Assembly: GCF_900155885.1 (NCBI RefSeq)
Contig: NZ_FTMB01000004.1
Coordinates: forward strand, 1 to 64,000
Source of the DNA: Rhizobium sp. RU20A
GTDB lineage: Bacteria > Pseudomonadota > Alphaproteobacteria > Rhizobiales > Rhizobiaceae
Length of the DNA: 64,000 bases
Direction of reading: 5' to 3'
Both the position numbers and the translations under genes were made by a program. This document shows positions 49,473 to 58,166 of this stretch, one piece after another. How positions within the stretch are numbered: the first letter of the stretch is position 1; the number at the start of each line of letters is the position of its first letter. The notes under the pieces are model-generated. The model searched no databases, was not told where the DNA came from, and saw only the letters and a list, made by a program, of their open reading frames with translations.

Positions 49473-49910
49473 TCAGGCCTCATAGGGCGCCGGCGGCGTG
49501 TTGCCCCCGGAGCGACGCTCGCGCATGAAGCGGTCGAAGTCTTCCTGGTCCTTGGCGCGGCGCAGTTCACGAACATAGGCGTCAAAGTCGGCGCGCATTT
49601 CGTCCAGCTTGCGGCGTTCCTCGTCCAGGCGGGCGAGTTCGGCTTCACGCCAGTCGTCGAAGGCGACGTTGCCGGTGCGGGCCTGCCACGTTCCCGGCTT
49701 GAAGTCGCCGCGGCGACCGAAGCCGCGGAAGCCTCGCATGACGCCGTCGACGGTTTCATTGGCCTGCGACTTGAAGCCTTTGAAGCGCTCGCCGAACAGG
49801 ATGTAGGCCAGCATGGCAAGGCCGAGTGGCCAGAACAGGACGAAGCCGAGCACCATCAGCGCAACGGTCGCCGGCGTCCAGTCCGGACGGATCAAGGCGG
49901 ATTGATTCAT
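49473..49910 (-). CDS. DUF2852 membrane protein
   Basis: The 145-residue protein has one hydrophobic hairpin near its N-terminus (ATVALMVLGFVLFWPLGLAMLAYILFG) and then a charged, probably coiled-coil region rich in Arg/Glu/Asp (AELARLDEERRKLDEMRADFDAYVRELRRAKDQ, given here only as composition). The family DUF2852 is common in Rhizobiales and has no known function. GAGG lies ten bases before ATG 49910. It lies downstream of phaZ on the same strand. Confidence 0.82.
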   Translation of the reverse strand: MNQSALIRPDWTPATVALMVLGFVLFWPLGLAMLAYILFGERFKGFKSQANETVDGVMRGFRGFGRRGDFKPGTWQARTGNVAFDDWREAELARLDEERRKLDEMRADFDAYVRELRRAKDQEDFDRFMRERRSGGNTPPAPYEA

Positions 49911-50022
49911 GATTGGTTTACCTCGTTTCGAGGGGGCCGCCTCATGCGGCCCCTTGCGAACAAGGTGGGAACGGCACCCGCCCAGCACAAGACGCGGATG
50001 CCTCAAAATCGGACAGGCTGTC

Positions 50023-51300
50023 TCAGCCTGTCTTGCCGCCGCGGATGACCTGCTTCACCGGGCCGGTCTTGCGCACGGCATGTTCGCGCTGGAAGGCGAG
50101 AATGCGCGGGGCGATTTCGCGGCGGAAGCGGGAGCCGTTGAAGACGCCGTAATGACCGACATCCGGCTGGACGTAATGCATGCGCATCGTGTCGGGAATG
50201 TTCGGGCAGATGGTCTGCGCCGCCTCGGTCTGACCAACGCCGGAAATGTCGTCGTTTTCGCCCTCGACGGTCAAAAGCGCCACCGTGCGGATGGCGCTGG
50301 TGTCGACGCGTTCGCCGCGGTGCATCATCTCGCCCTTCGGCAGATCATGGCGCATGAAAACGACTTCCACCGTCTGCAGGTAGAATTCTGCGGTCAGGTC
50401 CATCACGGCGAGGTACTCGTCGTAGAATTCGCGGTGCTTTTCGGCCGCATCGCCATCGTTCTTGACGAGGTGTTGGAAGAACTCACGATGGGCGACCACG
50501 TGGCGGTCGAGGTTCATCGACATGAAGCCGGAGAGCTGCAGGAAGCCTGGATAGACTTGGCGCATGAAGCCCGGCTGCGGCCACGGCACCGGCATGATGA
50601 CATTGTCGCGGAACCAGCTGAGGGGCTTTTCTTTGGCAAGCTGGTTGACCGCGGTCGGGTTGATACGCGTGTCGATCGGCCCGCCCATGAGCGTCATGGA
50701 GGCGGGCGCATTTGCGTCCTTGCGCCCTTCCATGACGGCAACGGCGGCCAGAACCGGCACGGCCGGCTGACAGACGGCGATCACATGGGTGTTCGGGCCG
50801 ATAAAGCGCAGCATCTCGATCACGTAGTCGATGTAGTCGTCGAGATCGAAACCACCTTCGGAGAGCGGCACCATGCGCGCATCGATCCAGTCGGTAATGT
50901 AGATTTCCGAGTTCGGCAGGAGCGTCTCGACAGTGCCGCGCAACAGCGTTGCATAGTGGCCTGACATGGGCGCGACGACGAGGACTTTCGGATCGGCAGG
51001 ACGCCCCTTGGGCAATTCGCGCTTGAAATGGATGAGATTGCAGAAGGGCTGGCGCCAGACGATCCGCTCGGCCACCGGCACGGCGCGGCCATCGATCATG
51101 GTCTCGTCCAGGCCGAAGACCGGCTTGCCGTATCGGCGTGTCGTTCGTTCGAAGACTTCTAAACCGGCCGCGGCGGCCCGGCCGAAGGAAGTGTGGGAGA
51201 GGGGGTTCATCGGATTGGAATAGGCAAGGCGCATGGCCTCGGAGGCGGCGCGGTAGGGCGCCATCATTGCGTGGTTCAGTTCGTACAACTGGTAGAACAT
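50023..51300 (-). CDS. phaZ: Intracellular polyhydroxyalkanoate depolymerase
   Basis: The 425-residue protein matches the intracellular PhaZ family that mobilises stored poly-3-hydroxybutyrate. The lipase-like box has Cys as nucleophile (IAVCQPAVPVLAA), as in known intracellular PhaZ; an Asp and His follow in GENDDISG and PDVGHYGVF. AAGGAG precedes the ATG. It has no signal peptide. Rhizobia use this polymer as a carbon store. Confidence 0.92.
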   Translation of the reverse strand: MFYQLYELNHAMMAPYRAASEAMRLAYSNPMNPLSHTSFGRAAAAGLEVFERTTRRYGKPVFGLDETMIDGRAVPVAERIVWRQPFCNLIHFKRELPKGRPADPKVLVVAPMSGHYATLLRGTVETLLPNSEIYITDWIDARMVPLSEGGFDLDDYIDYVIEMLRFIGPNTHVIAVCQPAVPVLAAVAVMEGRKDANAPASMTLMGGPIDTRINPTAVNQLAKEKPLSWFRDNVIMPVPWPQPGFMRQVYPGFLQLSGFMSMNLDRHVVAHREFFQHLVKNDGDAAEKHREFYDEYLAVMDLTAEFYLQTVEVVFMRHDLPKGEMMHRGERVDTSAIRTVALLTVEGENDDISGVGQTEAAQTICPNIPDTMRMHYVQPDVGHYGVFNGSRFRREIAPRILAFQREHAVRKTGPVKQVIRGGKTG

Positions 51301-51700
51301 AAACTGGCTCCTTGGGCGGGGTCGCGGCTGCTGCGCGGCGCTTGGTGTTTTTTCCCGCTTTCACTTCCCTTCTACCGACAGGGGTATCCCGGACCGGATG
51401 TCCCGGGAGCTTGCCGGCGCATTTCAATGCCGTCTCATTCTGCATCACCGCCGGACATTAAACTCTCGCGGCGCTGACAACAATGTGAAGTTCAACGTTG
51501 AAGCTTGCTTGAGCTTGAACGCGCGTGCGTCCACCACATGCCTTTTCGCCGGTAGTCTGACAAAAGGATGTTGTGCAACGGTAAAGGAAAACCGCCGCAT
51601 TTTGTTTCACGGGAAACAACACCTTTGGAGTCGACAAAAGTCAGATGCCTGATAGGCCCGTTATCGAAGGTTTTTAGGTTGTATCGGCGGACGACGCCCA
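51301..51700. other. 400-base intergenic region with a parS-like site
   Basis: No gene is supported between phaZ and the zinc dehydrogenase. It holds a near-perfect parS-like sequence (51603-51618) and a 12-bp palindrome TTCAACGTTGAA at 51491-51502, possibly a control site for phaZ. I see no clear terminator for the sugar operon that ends here. Confidence 0.6.
51603..51618. other. parS-like ParB-binding site (15 of 16 matches)
   Basis: TGTTTCACGGGAAACA differs from the bacterial parS consensus TGTTTCACGTGAAACA at a single central base. It lies in a non-coding region, so the match is not forced by protein coding. One-mismatch sites are expected less than once per thousand windows of this size under uniform base use. 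Confidence 0.6.
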
Positions 51701-52705
51701 TCAGCCCAGACTGACCATGGCCTTGATGAGTCCCGAACGGGTCTCAGCCCAACCGGGGAAAGTGTCCGTCAGACGATCGATGCTGGTGCGGTGAGTGATG
51801 AGGGCATCGGCCGAGACGCGGCCATCGCTGAGAGCGGCGGCCACATGTTCGAAATCCGCCTTCACCGCATTGCGGCTGGCGATCAGCATCATCTCGCGCT
51901 TGTGAAACTCTGGATCCGAGAAGCGCAGGTCGTCCTTGACCAGCCCGACCAGAACGAGCGCGCCGCCATGGGCGACGTAGGCGAAGGCCGACTCCATCGA
52001 CGCGGCATTGCCGGTCGCATCATAGACGGTATCGAAGCTCGTCGATTCCACCGGGCGCTCGCCGCCAAGACGACGGACGTCGTCGAAGCCGAACCGTTCC
52101 CGAGCCATGTCGAGGCGCTCTTGGCTGGTATCCAGAAGGGTCACGGACTGACCGGCGATGCGGGCGAACAAGGCTGCGCCGAGGCCGATGGGGCCGGCAC
52201 CGATGACGAGCGCGCGACTGCCTGAGGTCGCCTGCGAGCGGCGAACCGCGTGCGCCCCGATGGCCAGAAACTCGACGGTGGCAGAGGCCTCCGACGACAG
52301 GCCAATAGCCGGAGAAACATTGCCGGCCGGCAGAACGATCTCCTCGCAGAAGGCGCCGTCCGTATGGACGCCCAGCACTTTGATGGACATGCAGCAATTG
52401 GGCTTGCCGATGTTGCAGGCATGGCAGGCGCCGCAGGAAATGTAGGGATTGATGATGACGGGCGTGCCCTCCTCCAGGCCCGCCGCCACCGCATTTTCGA
52501 TCACGACGCCGGAGACTTCGTGGCCCATGACGCGTGGATATTGCAGGAAGGGATGTTTGCCCTGATAGATATGATAATCGGTGCCGCAGATGCCGACATG
52601 GGTCACTCGGATACGGACCCAATCTTCATCCGGGAGCTGTGGCCTCGGGCGGTCTTCCAGAACGAGCCGGCCCGGCTCCACACAGACGATCGACTTCATG
52701 TTCAT
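51701..52705 (-). CDS. Zinc-dependent alcohol dehydrogenase, LgoD-like
   Basis: The 334-residue medium-chain dehydrogenase has catalytic-zinc residues in GICGTDYH and GHE, four structural-zinc cysteines in CGACHACNIGKPNCC, and the NAD fold VIGAGPIGLGA. The pattern MKSI...YPRVMGHE...IGKPNCC...VLGVHTDGAF resembles L-galactonate/L-gulonate 5-dehydrogenases (LgoD/YjjN). It is the last gene after a sugar ABC transporter, 99 bases behind the permease. The exact polyol or aldonate substrate is inferred, not shown. Confidence 0.85.
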   Translation of the reverse strand: MNMKSIVCVEPGRLVLEDRPRPQLPDEDWVRIRVTHVGICGTDYHIYQGKHPFLQYPRVMGHEVSGVVIENAVAAGLEEGTPVIINPYISCGACHACNIGKPNCCMSIKVLGVHTDGAFCEEIVLPAGNVSPAIGLSSEASATVEFLAIGAHAVRRSQATSGSRALVIGAGPIGLGAALFARIAGQSVTLLDTSQERLDMARERFGFDDVRRLGGERPVESTSFDTVYDATGNAASMESAFAYVAHGGALVLVGLVKDDLRFSDPEFHKREMMLIASRNAVKADFEHVAAALSDGRVSADALITHRTSIDRLTDTFPGWAETRSGLIKAMVSLG

Positions 52706-52804
52706 TTCGCCGGCCGGTCGCCCGAACCAAGCGCCTTTCTGTGCTTCGGAAGGAGAGAGCGGGCGGCCGCTTCACCGGCCGCCCTGCGGTCCTGAGCCGG
52801 ATTC

Positions 52805-53776
52805 TCAGCGCGTGCCACGCCGACGCAGCTGGTCGAAGTAGACGATGATGATGATCAGCGCGCCTGTGATGATGCGCTGCCAGAAGGAATTGACGTTCAA
52901 AAGGTTGGCGCCGTTGTTGATCGTCGCAAGAATGAAGGCGCCGAGCAGCGGGCCATGCACCGAACCAACCGCCCCGAACAGGCTGGTGCCGCCGATGACC
53001 GAAGAGGCAATCGCCTGAAGCTCCCATCCTTCGGCCTGCGTGGCATTGCCGATGCCGATGCGCGAGGCGAGCAGCAGACCGACGAAGGCGGCGCAGGTGG
53101 AGGAAAGGATATAGGCGAGGTAGATGGTGCGGTTGACGTTGACGCCGGAGAGGCGGGCCGCTTCGCTGTTGGAGCCGACCGCAAAGAGATAGCGGCCCCA
53201 GCGGCTCATGTGCAGGAAGATGTAGGCGGGAATCGCAACGACGATCACCATCCAGAACAGGCTGGGAATACCAAGGAAATCGGCACGCGAGAAATTCGTG
53301 AAGGCCTCATTGCTGATCGAGATCGTCGAGCCATTGGTCAGGAGCAGACCGATGCCGCGCAGCGAGGTCAGCGTCGCCAGCGTGATGATGAAGGCCGGCA
53401 GACCCATACGTACGATACCGAAGCCGTGGAAGACGCCGATGGCCACCCCGATCAGCAAAGTGATGACGATGGCGGCACACAGCGGCACACCGGCCTGCAG
53501 CAGCCAGGCCACAATGACGCTGGTGAAGCCAACCACGGCGCCAACGGACAGATCGATCCCTGCCGTGATGATCACGAAGGTCTGCCCGACGGCGAGGATT
53601 GCGGTCATCGCACCCTGTCGGAGCAAGTTGCTGATATTGTTGGATGTCCAGAAGCTGTTGGTGGAGACGCCCAGGAGAAGCCAGAGGAAGAGCAGCAGCC
53701 CGAGCAACGTCAGGCCGAAAAGTATGTTCATTCCCTTTTTCGGAGCGGGGCCGGTATCGGTCGTCTCGACGCTCAT
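52805..53776 (-). CDS. Sugar ABC transporter permease (CUT2, RbsC-like)
   Basis: The 323-residue protein has eight to ten membrane helices and the RbsC-family signature GIDLSVGAVVG followed later by IGGTSLFGAVGSVHGPLLGA. Only one permease gene is present, as usual in CUT2 systems, where it works as a homodimer. ATG 53776 has GGGAG seven bases upstream; an open frame to 53905 is not family-like. It lies 40 bases after the ATPase gene. Confidence 0.93.
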   Translation of the reverse strand: MSVETTDTGPAPKKGMNILFGLTLLGLLLFLWLLLGVSTNSFWTSNNISNLLRQGAMTAILAVGQTFVIITAGIDLSVGAVVGFTSVIVAWLLQAGVPLCAAIVITLLIGVAIGVFHGFGIVRMGLPAFIITLATLTSLRGIGLLLTNGSTISISNEAFTNFSRADFLGIPSLFWMVIVVAIPAYIFLHMSRWGRYLFAVGSNSEAARLSGVNVNRTIYLAYILSSTCAAFVGLLLASRIGIGNATQAEGWELQAIASSVIGGTSLFGAVGSVHGPLLGAFILATINNGANLLNVNSFWQRIITGALIIIIVYFDQLRRRGTR

Positions 53777-53816
53777 GTTCTTTCTCCCTGAAAAGTCTGC
53801 GGTTTCGCGCGGCGCC

Positions 53817-55364
53817 TCAGACGCCGATCGCCTCGGACAGCACGTCCTCATGCGAGGCGGCGCGATAGTCGTGGCTGGCGACAAGCCGGCCCTGACGGAA
53901 AACATGGAGCCGGTCAGCCAGTTCGTAGACCTCCGGCAGATAGGATGAGATCAGGATGATACCCGCGCCGTTTTCCAGAAGCCGGGCAAACAGCCGGTAG
54001 ATCTCGGCCTTGGTGCCGACATCGACACCAACGGTCGGTTCATCAAAGATGAAGAGCCTGGCTCCGTGGCTCAGCCACTTGCCGATGACGATCTTCTGCT
54101 GGTTGCCGCCCGACATGGCGGAGGCCAGGACAGCGCGCGAGGGCGTCTTGATCTTGAGATCGGCGATCTGACGCTCTGCATTCTTGGCTTCGCGGCCCCT
54201 GTTGACCACGAGGCCGGAACTCAGCCGCTTGAAGACGGGAAGGTTGATGTTGAAGCCGATCGGCATGTTGAGGCAAAGGCCCTGGTCGCGTCGGCTTTCC
54301 GGCGCCAGCGCGATGCCGAGGTCCATGGCCTTTCGCTCGGTATCGATCGTGACCTTCTGGCCTTCCCAGTAGACCTCGCCTGACTTCACCTTCTGGCGAC
54401 CGTAGAGCCCGAGGGCGAATTCACTGCGGCCGGCGCCGATGAGACCGTAGAGACCGACGATTTCGCCGGCGCGCACGGTAATCGAGACGTCTTCGAAACC
54501 GGGTCCGGAGAGACCACGGGTTTCAACGATGGGCGCGCCAAGCGTAAAGGTTTCCTTGTGATAGACCTGCTCGATGGAGCGGTTGATCATCATCGAGATC
54601 AGTTCCGCTTCATTCGTCTCGCCGGTCAGGCGCGTGCCGACATGGGTTCCGTCGCGCAGAACCGAAATGCGGTCGGCGAGTTCGAAGACCTCTTCCATGC
54701 GGTGCGAGATATAGACGATCGTCACGCCATCGGCCTGAAGACGGCGAATGAGGCGGAAGAGCTGCGCCGATTCCTGGCGGGTGAGATAGGCGGTCGGCTC
54801 GTCGAAGATCAGGAATTGCGTGCCGCGCATGGCGGCGCGTGCAGTCGCGACCAGTTGCTGCTGACCGATGGTGAGGCTGGAGAGCAGGACATCGGAGGGG
54901 ATGTTGAACCCGAGGTCGTCGAGAACGCGCTGGGCGAGCGTGTTCATCGCCCCCTTGCGCATCAACCCGCCTCGGTCGATCTCATCACCGAGGAACATGT
55001 TGGCGGCCACCGTCAGATGTGGGCAGAGCACCACTTCCTGATGCACGGCATTGATGCCGCGATCGATGGCCTCCGTGGGAGACGCGAGCGGCACGCTCTC
55101 GCCACACCAGACGATTTCGCCGGCCGTACGGCGGATGACGCCTGTCAGAAGCTTGATCAGCGTGGACTTGCCAGCGCCGTTTTCGCCGACGATGGCGTGA
55201 ATTTCACCGGAGAGGAATGTCACGGAAGCTGGCTTCAGGGCCTCGACGGCGCCGTATTTCTTCTGAAGGCCTTTCAGCTCCAGGATCGGCTGCCCCTTGG
55301 GAACGGGATGGGCCGCGATGCGGATTCCCTTCGACGGGCGCTCAAGATTAGCCTCGATTGCCAT
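53817..55364 (-). CDS. Sugar ABC transporter ATP-binding protein (CUT2, RbsA-like)
   Basis: The 515-residue protein contains two ABC domains. The first has a full Walker A GENGAGKST and Walker B FLIFDEPTAYL, with the weak signature LTIGQQQ typical of RbsA. The second has a degenerate Walker A (GLIGAGRSE) and a good signature MSGGNQQK. This asymmetry is normal for CUT2 ATPases. AAGGAG precedes the ATG. It lies between the binding-protein and permease genes. Confidence 0.94.
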   Translation of the reverse strand: MAIEANLERPSKGIRIAAHPVPKGQPILELKGLQKKYGAVEALKPASVTFLSGEIHAIVGENGAGKSTLIKLLTGVIRRTAGEIVWCGESVPLASPTEAIDRGINAVHQEVVLCPHLTVAANMFLGDEIDRGGLMRKGAMNTLAQRVLDDLGFNIPSDVLLSSLTIGQQQLVATARAAMRGTQFLIFDEPTAYLTRQESAQLFRLIRRLQADGVTIVYISHRMEEVFELADRISVLRDGTHVGTRLTGETNEAELISMMINRSIEQVYHKETFTLGAPIVETRGLSGPGFEDVSITVRAGEIVGLYGLIGAGRSEFALGLYGRQKVKSGEVYWEGQKVTIDTERKAMDLGIALAPESRRDQGLCLNMPIGFNINLPVFKRLSSGLVVNRGREAKNAERQIADLKIKTPSRAVLASAMSGGNQQKIVIGKWLSHGARLFIFDEPTVGVDVGTKAEIYRLFARLLENGAGIILISSYLPEVYELADRLHVFRQGRLVASHDYRAASHEDVLSEAIGV

Positions 55365-55506
55365 GATGACGAAACTCCTTGCCTCAGATGCCCTCCGGCA
55401 CGCGGCATCGCCCGTGCCGGACAGTCTGTCCGGTCCGTGAGAGTGCCGTTCAACCGCAACGGACCGATCCGCACTTCAAGCGCTAGGTTAGAAATCACGA
55501 TGGGTC

Positions 55507-55571
55507 GATCGACCTCGCGTCGATCAAGCCAAGGGCTGCCTGCGCGACGGTTCCGCCGAACCGGAACCGTC
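55507..55571 (-). other. Two hairpins between the binding-protein and ATPase genes
   Basis: GACGGTTCC/GGAACCGTC (55546-55554 and 55563-55571) and GATCGAC/GTCGATC (55507-55513 and 55519-55525) form perfect stems downstream of the binding-protein stop. No T-run follows. In such operons hairpins here usually stabilise the upstream mRNA and so raise binding-protein levels. Confidence 0.55.
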
Positions 55572-55585
55572 GGGCAAGGACGGGA

Positions 55586-56575
55586 TCAGTTGACCTTCGG
55601 GTTCAGAAGGGCATCGATCTTCGGATCGGCCATGTTGGCCTTGGTCACGAGGTTTGCGCCCGTGTCCACGAAGGTTTCGACCTTTTCGCCCTTCGATGCG
55701 GCGAGCGCCGTCTTCACGCCGTCATAGCCCATGCGGTAGGGGTCCTGCACGACGAGACCGGCAAGAACGCCTTCCTTGAGGAAGCCCACCGTCTTTTCGT
55801 CGCTGTCGAAGCCGATAACCTTGATCTTGTCGCCGAGCTTGTTTTCAGCGATCGCCTGGCCAACGCCCTGCGCCATGATGAGGTTCGAGGCGAAGACGCC
55901 GACGAGGTTCGGATTGGCCGTGATGAGGTCGGTCATCATGTTGAGGCCGGTGGTGGCCTGACCGTCGGCATACTTGTCGGCGACGATCTTCAGGCCGGGA
56001 TATTTGGCCTTGATTTCTTCCATGAAGCCTTCGCGGCGCTGGTCGAGCGAGCCGACGCCCGGCAGGCTGGTGATGATGGCGATTTCGCCTTCTTCCTTGC
56101 CGGTCGCTTCCTTGATTGCGGCAGCAAGACCATCGGCGGCGATGCGGCCACCCTGGACGTTGTCGGTCGTGAGGAACGAGGTGAAGGCCTTGGAATCGGC
56201 GCCGGAGTCGATGCCGATGATCGGAACGGACTTGGCGGCTTCGTCGATCGGCTTGCCGAGTGCCTTGAACTCGGTCGGCGAGATGACGACGGCAGCCGGA
56301 GCGCCAGCAACGGCGTTTTCAAGGATGCTGATCTGGCCGTTGATGTCGGCTTCGGACTGGGCGCCGAGTTCCGGCACGTTCACGCCGAGGTCCTTGCCAG
56401 CGGCACGGGCGCCGGCGAGCACGATCTGCCAGTAGAAGGACGTCGTGTCCTTGACGATGATCGGGATGGTGACGTCAGCCGCAAAGGAAGCGACGGGCGA
56501 CATTGTCGCGAACATGGCGGCGCCAGCCAGTGCCGTAAAGGCGCGACGGGTCACGGAAAGCGTCTTGATGGTCAT
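55586..56575 (-). CDS. Sugar ABC transporter substrate-binding protein (CUT2)
   Basis: The 329-residue periplasmic protein of the RbsB type has a signal peptide with a twin-arginine motif (VTRRAFTALAG, cleaved near SFAADV), so export by Tat is possible. The mature part has the two-lobed periplasmic-binding fold with VISPTEFKAL, GIDSGADSKAF and VIGFDSDEKTV. It is first in a binding protein-ATPase-permease-dehydrogenase operon. ATG 56575 follows GGAGGAG. The ligand is not deducible; a monosaccharide is likely. Confidence 0.92.
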   Translation of the reverse strand: MTIKTLSVTRRAFTALAGAAMFATMSPVASFAADVTIPIIVKDTTSFYWQIVLAGARAAGKDLGVNVPELGAQSEADINGQISILENAVAGAPAAVVISPTEFKALGKPIDEAAKSVPIIGIDSGADSKAFTSFLTTDNVQGGRIAADGLAAAIKEATGKEEGEIAIITSLPGVGSLDQRREGFMEEIKAKYPGLKIVADKYADGQATTGLNMMTDLITANPNLVGVFASNLIMAQGVGQAIAENKLGDKIKVIGFDSDEKTVGFLKEGVLAGLVVQDPYRMGYDGVKTALAASKGEKVETFVDTGANLVTKANMADPKIDALLNPKVN

Positions 56576-56892
56576 GATGTTGTTCTCCTCCAACAGCGCC
56601 GATGGTCTCCCAAGAACCTGACTGTGGCGCGTCACTCAGGCTTATTCAGGTTTTTATCGATAAAAAACACTCCCAAGTCCGACGCTACTCCAGCGTCCGG
56701 CTGATTGCAAGCGCCCGTTCCGTGCGTTTGTTGCGACTGCCGACCACGGCGGCGCGACCATCAACGCGAAGCGACCACCGAGCCTCACTCCTCCGCGGCG
56801 CTGAGAAAGCTATCCCAGCCGTGGGGAATTGCAACAGAAAAATGATCTCTTCATTCTATTTTGTATCACATCGGAATATTCGATCCGTTTTC
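56576..56892. other. Upstream region of the sugar transporter operon
   Basis: These 317 bases hold no gene. A 16-bp palindrome lies 76 bases before the binding-protein ATG. A promoter for the operon must be near it, but no pair of hexamers is convincing. Confidence 0.6.
56651..56666. promoter_or_regulatory. Perfect palindrome, candidate operator of the GntR regulator
   Basis: TTTTTATCGATAAAAA is a perfect 16-bp palindrome upstream of the binding-protein gene. Its core TTTTATCGA recurs, with the same centre of symmetry, in the AKR-gntR intergenic region. Confidence 0.65.
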
Positions 56893-57915
56893 TCAAACCC
56901 GGACTGCCTCTGTCCCAAGCGGCTTTGCGATCAGCGTTTGTTCAGCGTAGGCCGCGAAGGCGCTCGTTGGTAAAGCCGGCCTGATGAGTGCCATGTTGCG
57001 ATTGAGGCTGTGCGGATTGCCTGTGCCTAACAGCACTGTCGAAACGAGCGGATGGCCCAGGGGAAACTGGAGAGCGGGCGCCGCAAGTGTAATGCCTTGG
57101 CTCTGCGCGATGGCTTCCATCGCTTCAACCTTCGCCAAGACCTCACGCTCGGCGGGCATATAGTCGAAATTTGCACCGGCGACCGGTCCGGTTGCCAGGA
57201 TGCCGGAATTGAAAACCCCGCCAATCACCAGAGAGACGCCCTTCTTCTCGCAGAGCGGGATGAGCTCGGCTTCGGCGGTGCGATCAAGCAGCGTGTAGCG
57301 TCCGGCGAGAAGGATGCAGTCGAGATCACCACTGCGCAGCACGTCGAGGCAAACGGGGACTTCGTTCACGCCGAGCCCGTAGGCCGAGATCGCTCCCGAC
57401 GATTTGAGCTCCTCCAGAGCCTTTAGGCCCGTGTCGAGGAATGCGCGTAGATGATGGGCATTGCGCTCCGCACCGTGGGTATAGACGCCGATATCGTGCA
57501 CATAGAGAATATCGATACGGTTGAGACCGAGGCGGGCATAGCTGAACTCGACCGAGCGCATGATGCCGTCGTAGCTGTAATCATAGTCCGCATCGAAGGA
57601 GAGCGGATTGACGTAGGAATAGTCCGGGACGGCACCATCCGGCACCGGCCGCAGCAGTCGTCCGACCTTGGACGACAGGACGACCTCGTTACGCGGCTTG
57701 TCGCGCAGGAAATCACCAACACGACGTTCGGCAAGGCCGAGACCATACCAGGGCGCCGTATCGAAATAGCGGATGCCGTGATCCCAGGCCGTTTCCAGTG
57801 TCTCCATGGCCTGCGGGCGCGGACATTCTCGGTAAAGCCCGCCGAGAGCTGCTGTTCCAAAGCTCCATTCAGTCACTTCGAGTGCGGTCTTGCCAATGCG
57901 GCGTTTTGCGATCAC
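56893..57915 (-). CDS. Aldo/keto reductase, L-fucose/L-galactose dehydrogenase-like
   Basis: The 340-residue aldo/keto reductase belongs to the D-threo-aldose 1-dehydrogenase/L-fucose dehydrogenase/pyridoxal dehydrogenase branch. Catalytic residues are visible: Asp and Tyr in YFDTAPWYGLGLAERRVG, Lys in LSSKVGR and His in DILYVHDIG. The start is GTG 57915 (VIAKRRIGKTALEV), with GGAG nine bases upstream. Such enzymes oxidise C1 of an aldose to a lactone with NAD(P). It is divergent from gntR. Substrate assignment is inferred. Confidence 0.87.
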   Translation of the reverse strand: MIAKRRIGKTALEVTEWSFGTAALGGLYRECPRPQAMETLETAWDHGIRYFDTAPWYGLGLAERRVGDFLRDKPRNEVVLSSKVGRLLRPVPDGAVPDYSYVNPLSFDADYDYSYDGIMRSVEFSYARLGLNRIDILYVHDIGVYTHGAERNAHHLRAFLDTGLKALEELKSSGAISAYGLGVNEVPVCLDVLRSGDLDCILLAGRYTLLDRTAEAELIPLCEKKGVSLVIGGVFNSGILATGPVAGANFDYMPAEREVLAKVEAMEAIAQSQGITLAAPALQFPLGHPLVSTVLLGTGNPHSLNRNMALIRPALPTSAFAAYAEQTLIAKPLGTEAVRV

Positions 57916-58038
57916 GACGTTTTTCTCCTCTGCCGCGCTGCGACTCCGGCCGGGCGACGGAGCCGAACCGGGACGGAGGAAGCGAGACTTTCCTCCACCG
58001 ACGTCTGTGCCGCTGAAGGTGTACCTTCTCCGAATTTT

Positions 58039-58058
58039 GTCTTTTATCGACAATAGAC
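58039..58058. promoter_or_regulatory. Inverted repeat, second candidate operator
   Basis: A 20-bp imperfect inverted repeat (eight of ten pairs) contains TTTTATCGA and is centred between 58048 and 58049. Aligned on the centre, it matches the 56651 palindrome at 12 of 16 positions. It lies between the divergent AKR and gntR genes. Confidence 0.55.
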
Positions 58059-58106
58059 AGATTAACGTCAATGGGTATGATGCGCACTTCCCGATGGGTC
58101 CAAGGG

Positions 58107-58122
58107 CGTTGCACGTGAAACA
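58107..58122. other. parS-like site (14 of 16 matches)
   Basis: CGTTGCACGTGAAACA differs from TGTTTCACGTGAAACA at two positions. It lies in the non-coding region just upstream of gntR, so coding does not force the match. Confidence 0.45.
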
Positions 58123-58166
58123 CGGCTTCCGACCTTGCGGTAGAGGCAGCATTTGAAAGACACTCC

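Noticed and set aside
53817-55364. Degenerate ABC signature in the sugar ATPase as a defect
   Set aside because: The asymmetric motifs (weak first signature, degenerate second Walker A) are normal for RbsA-type proteins.
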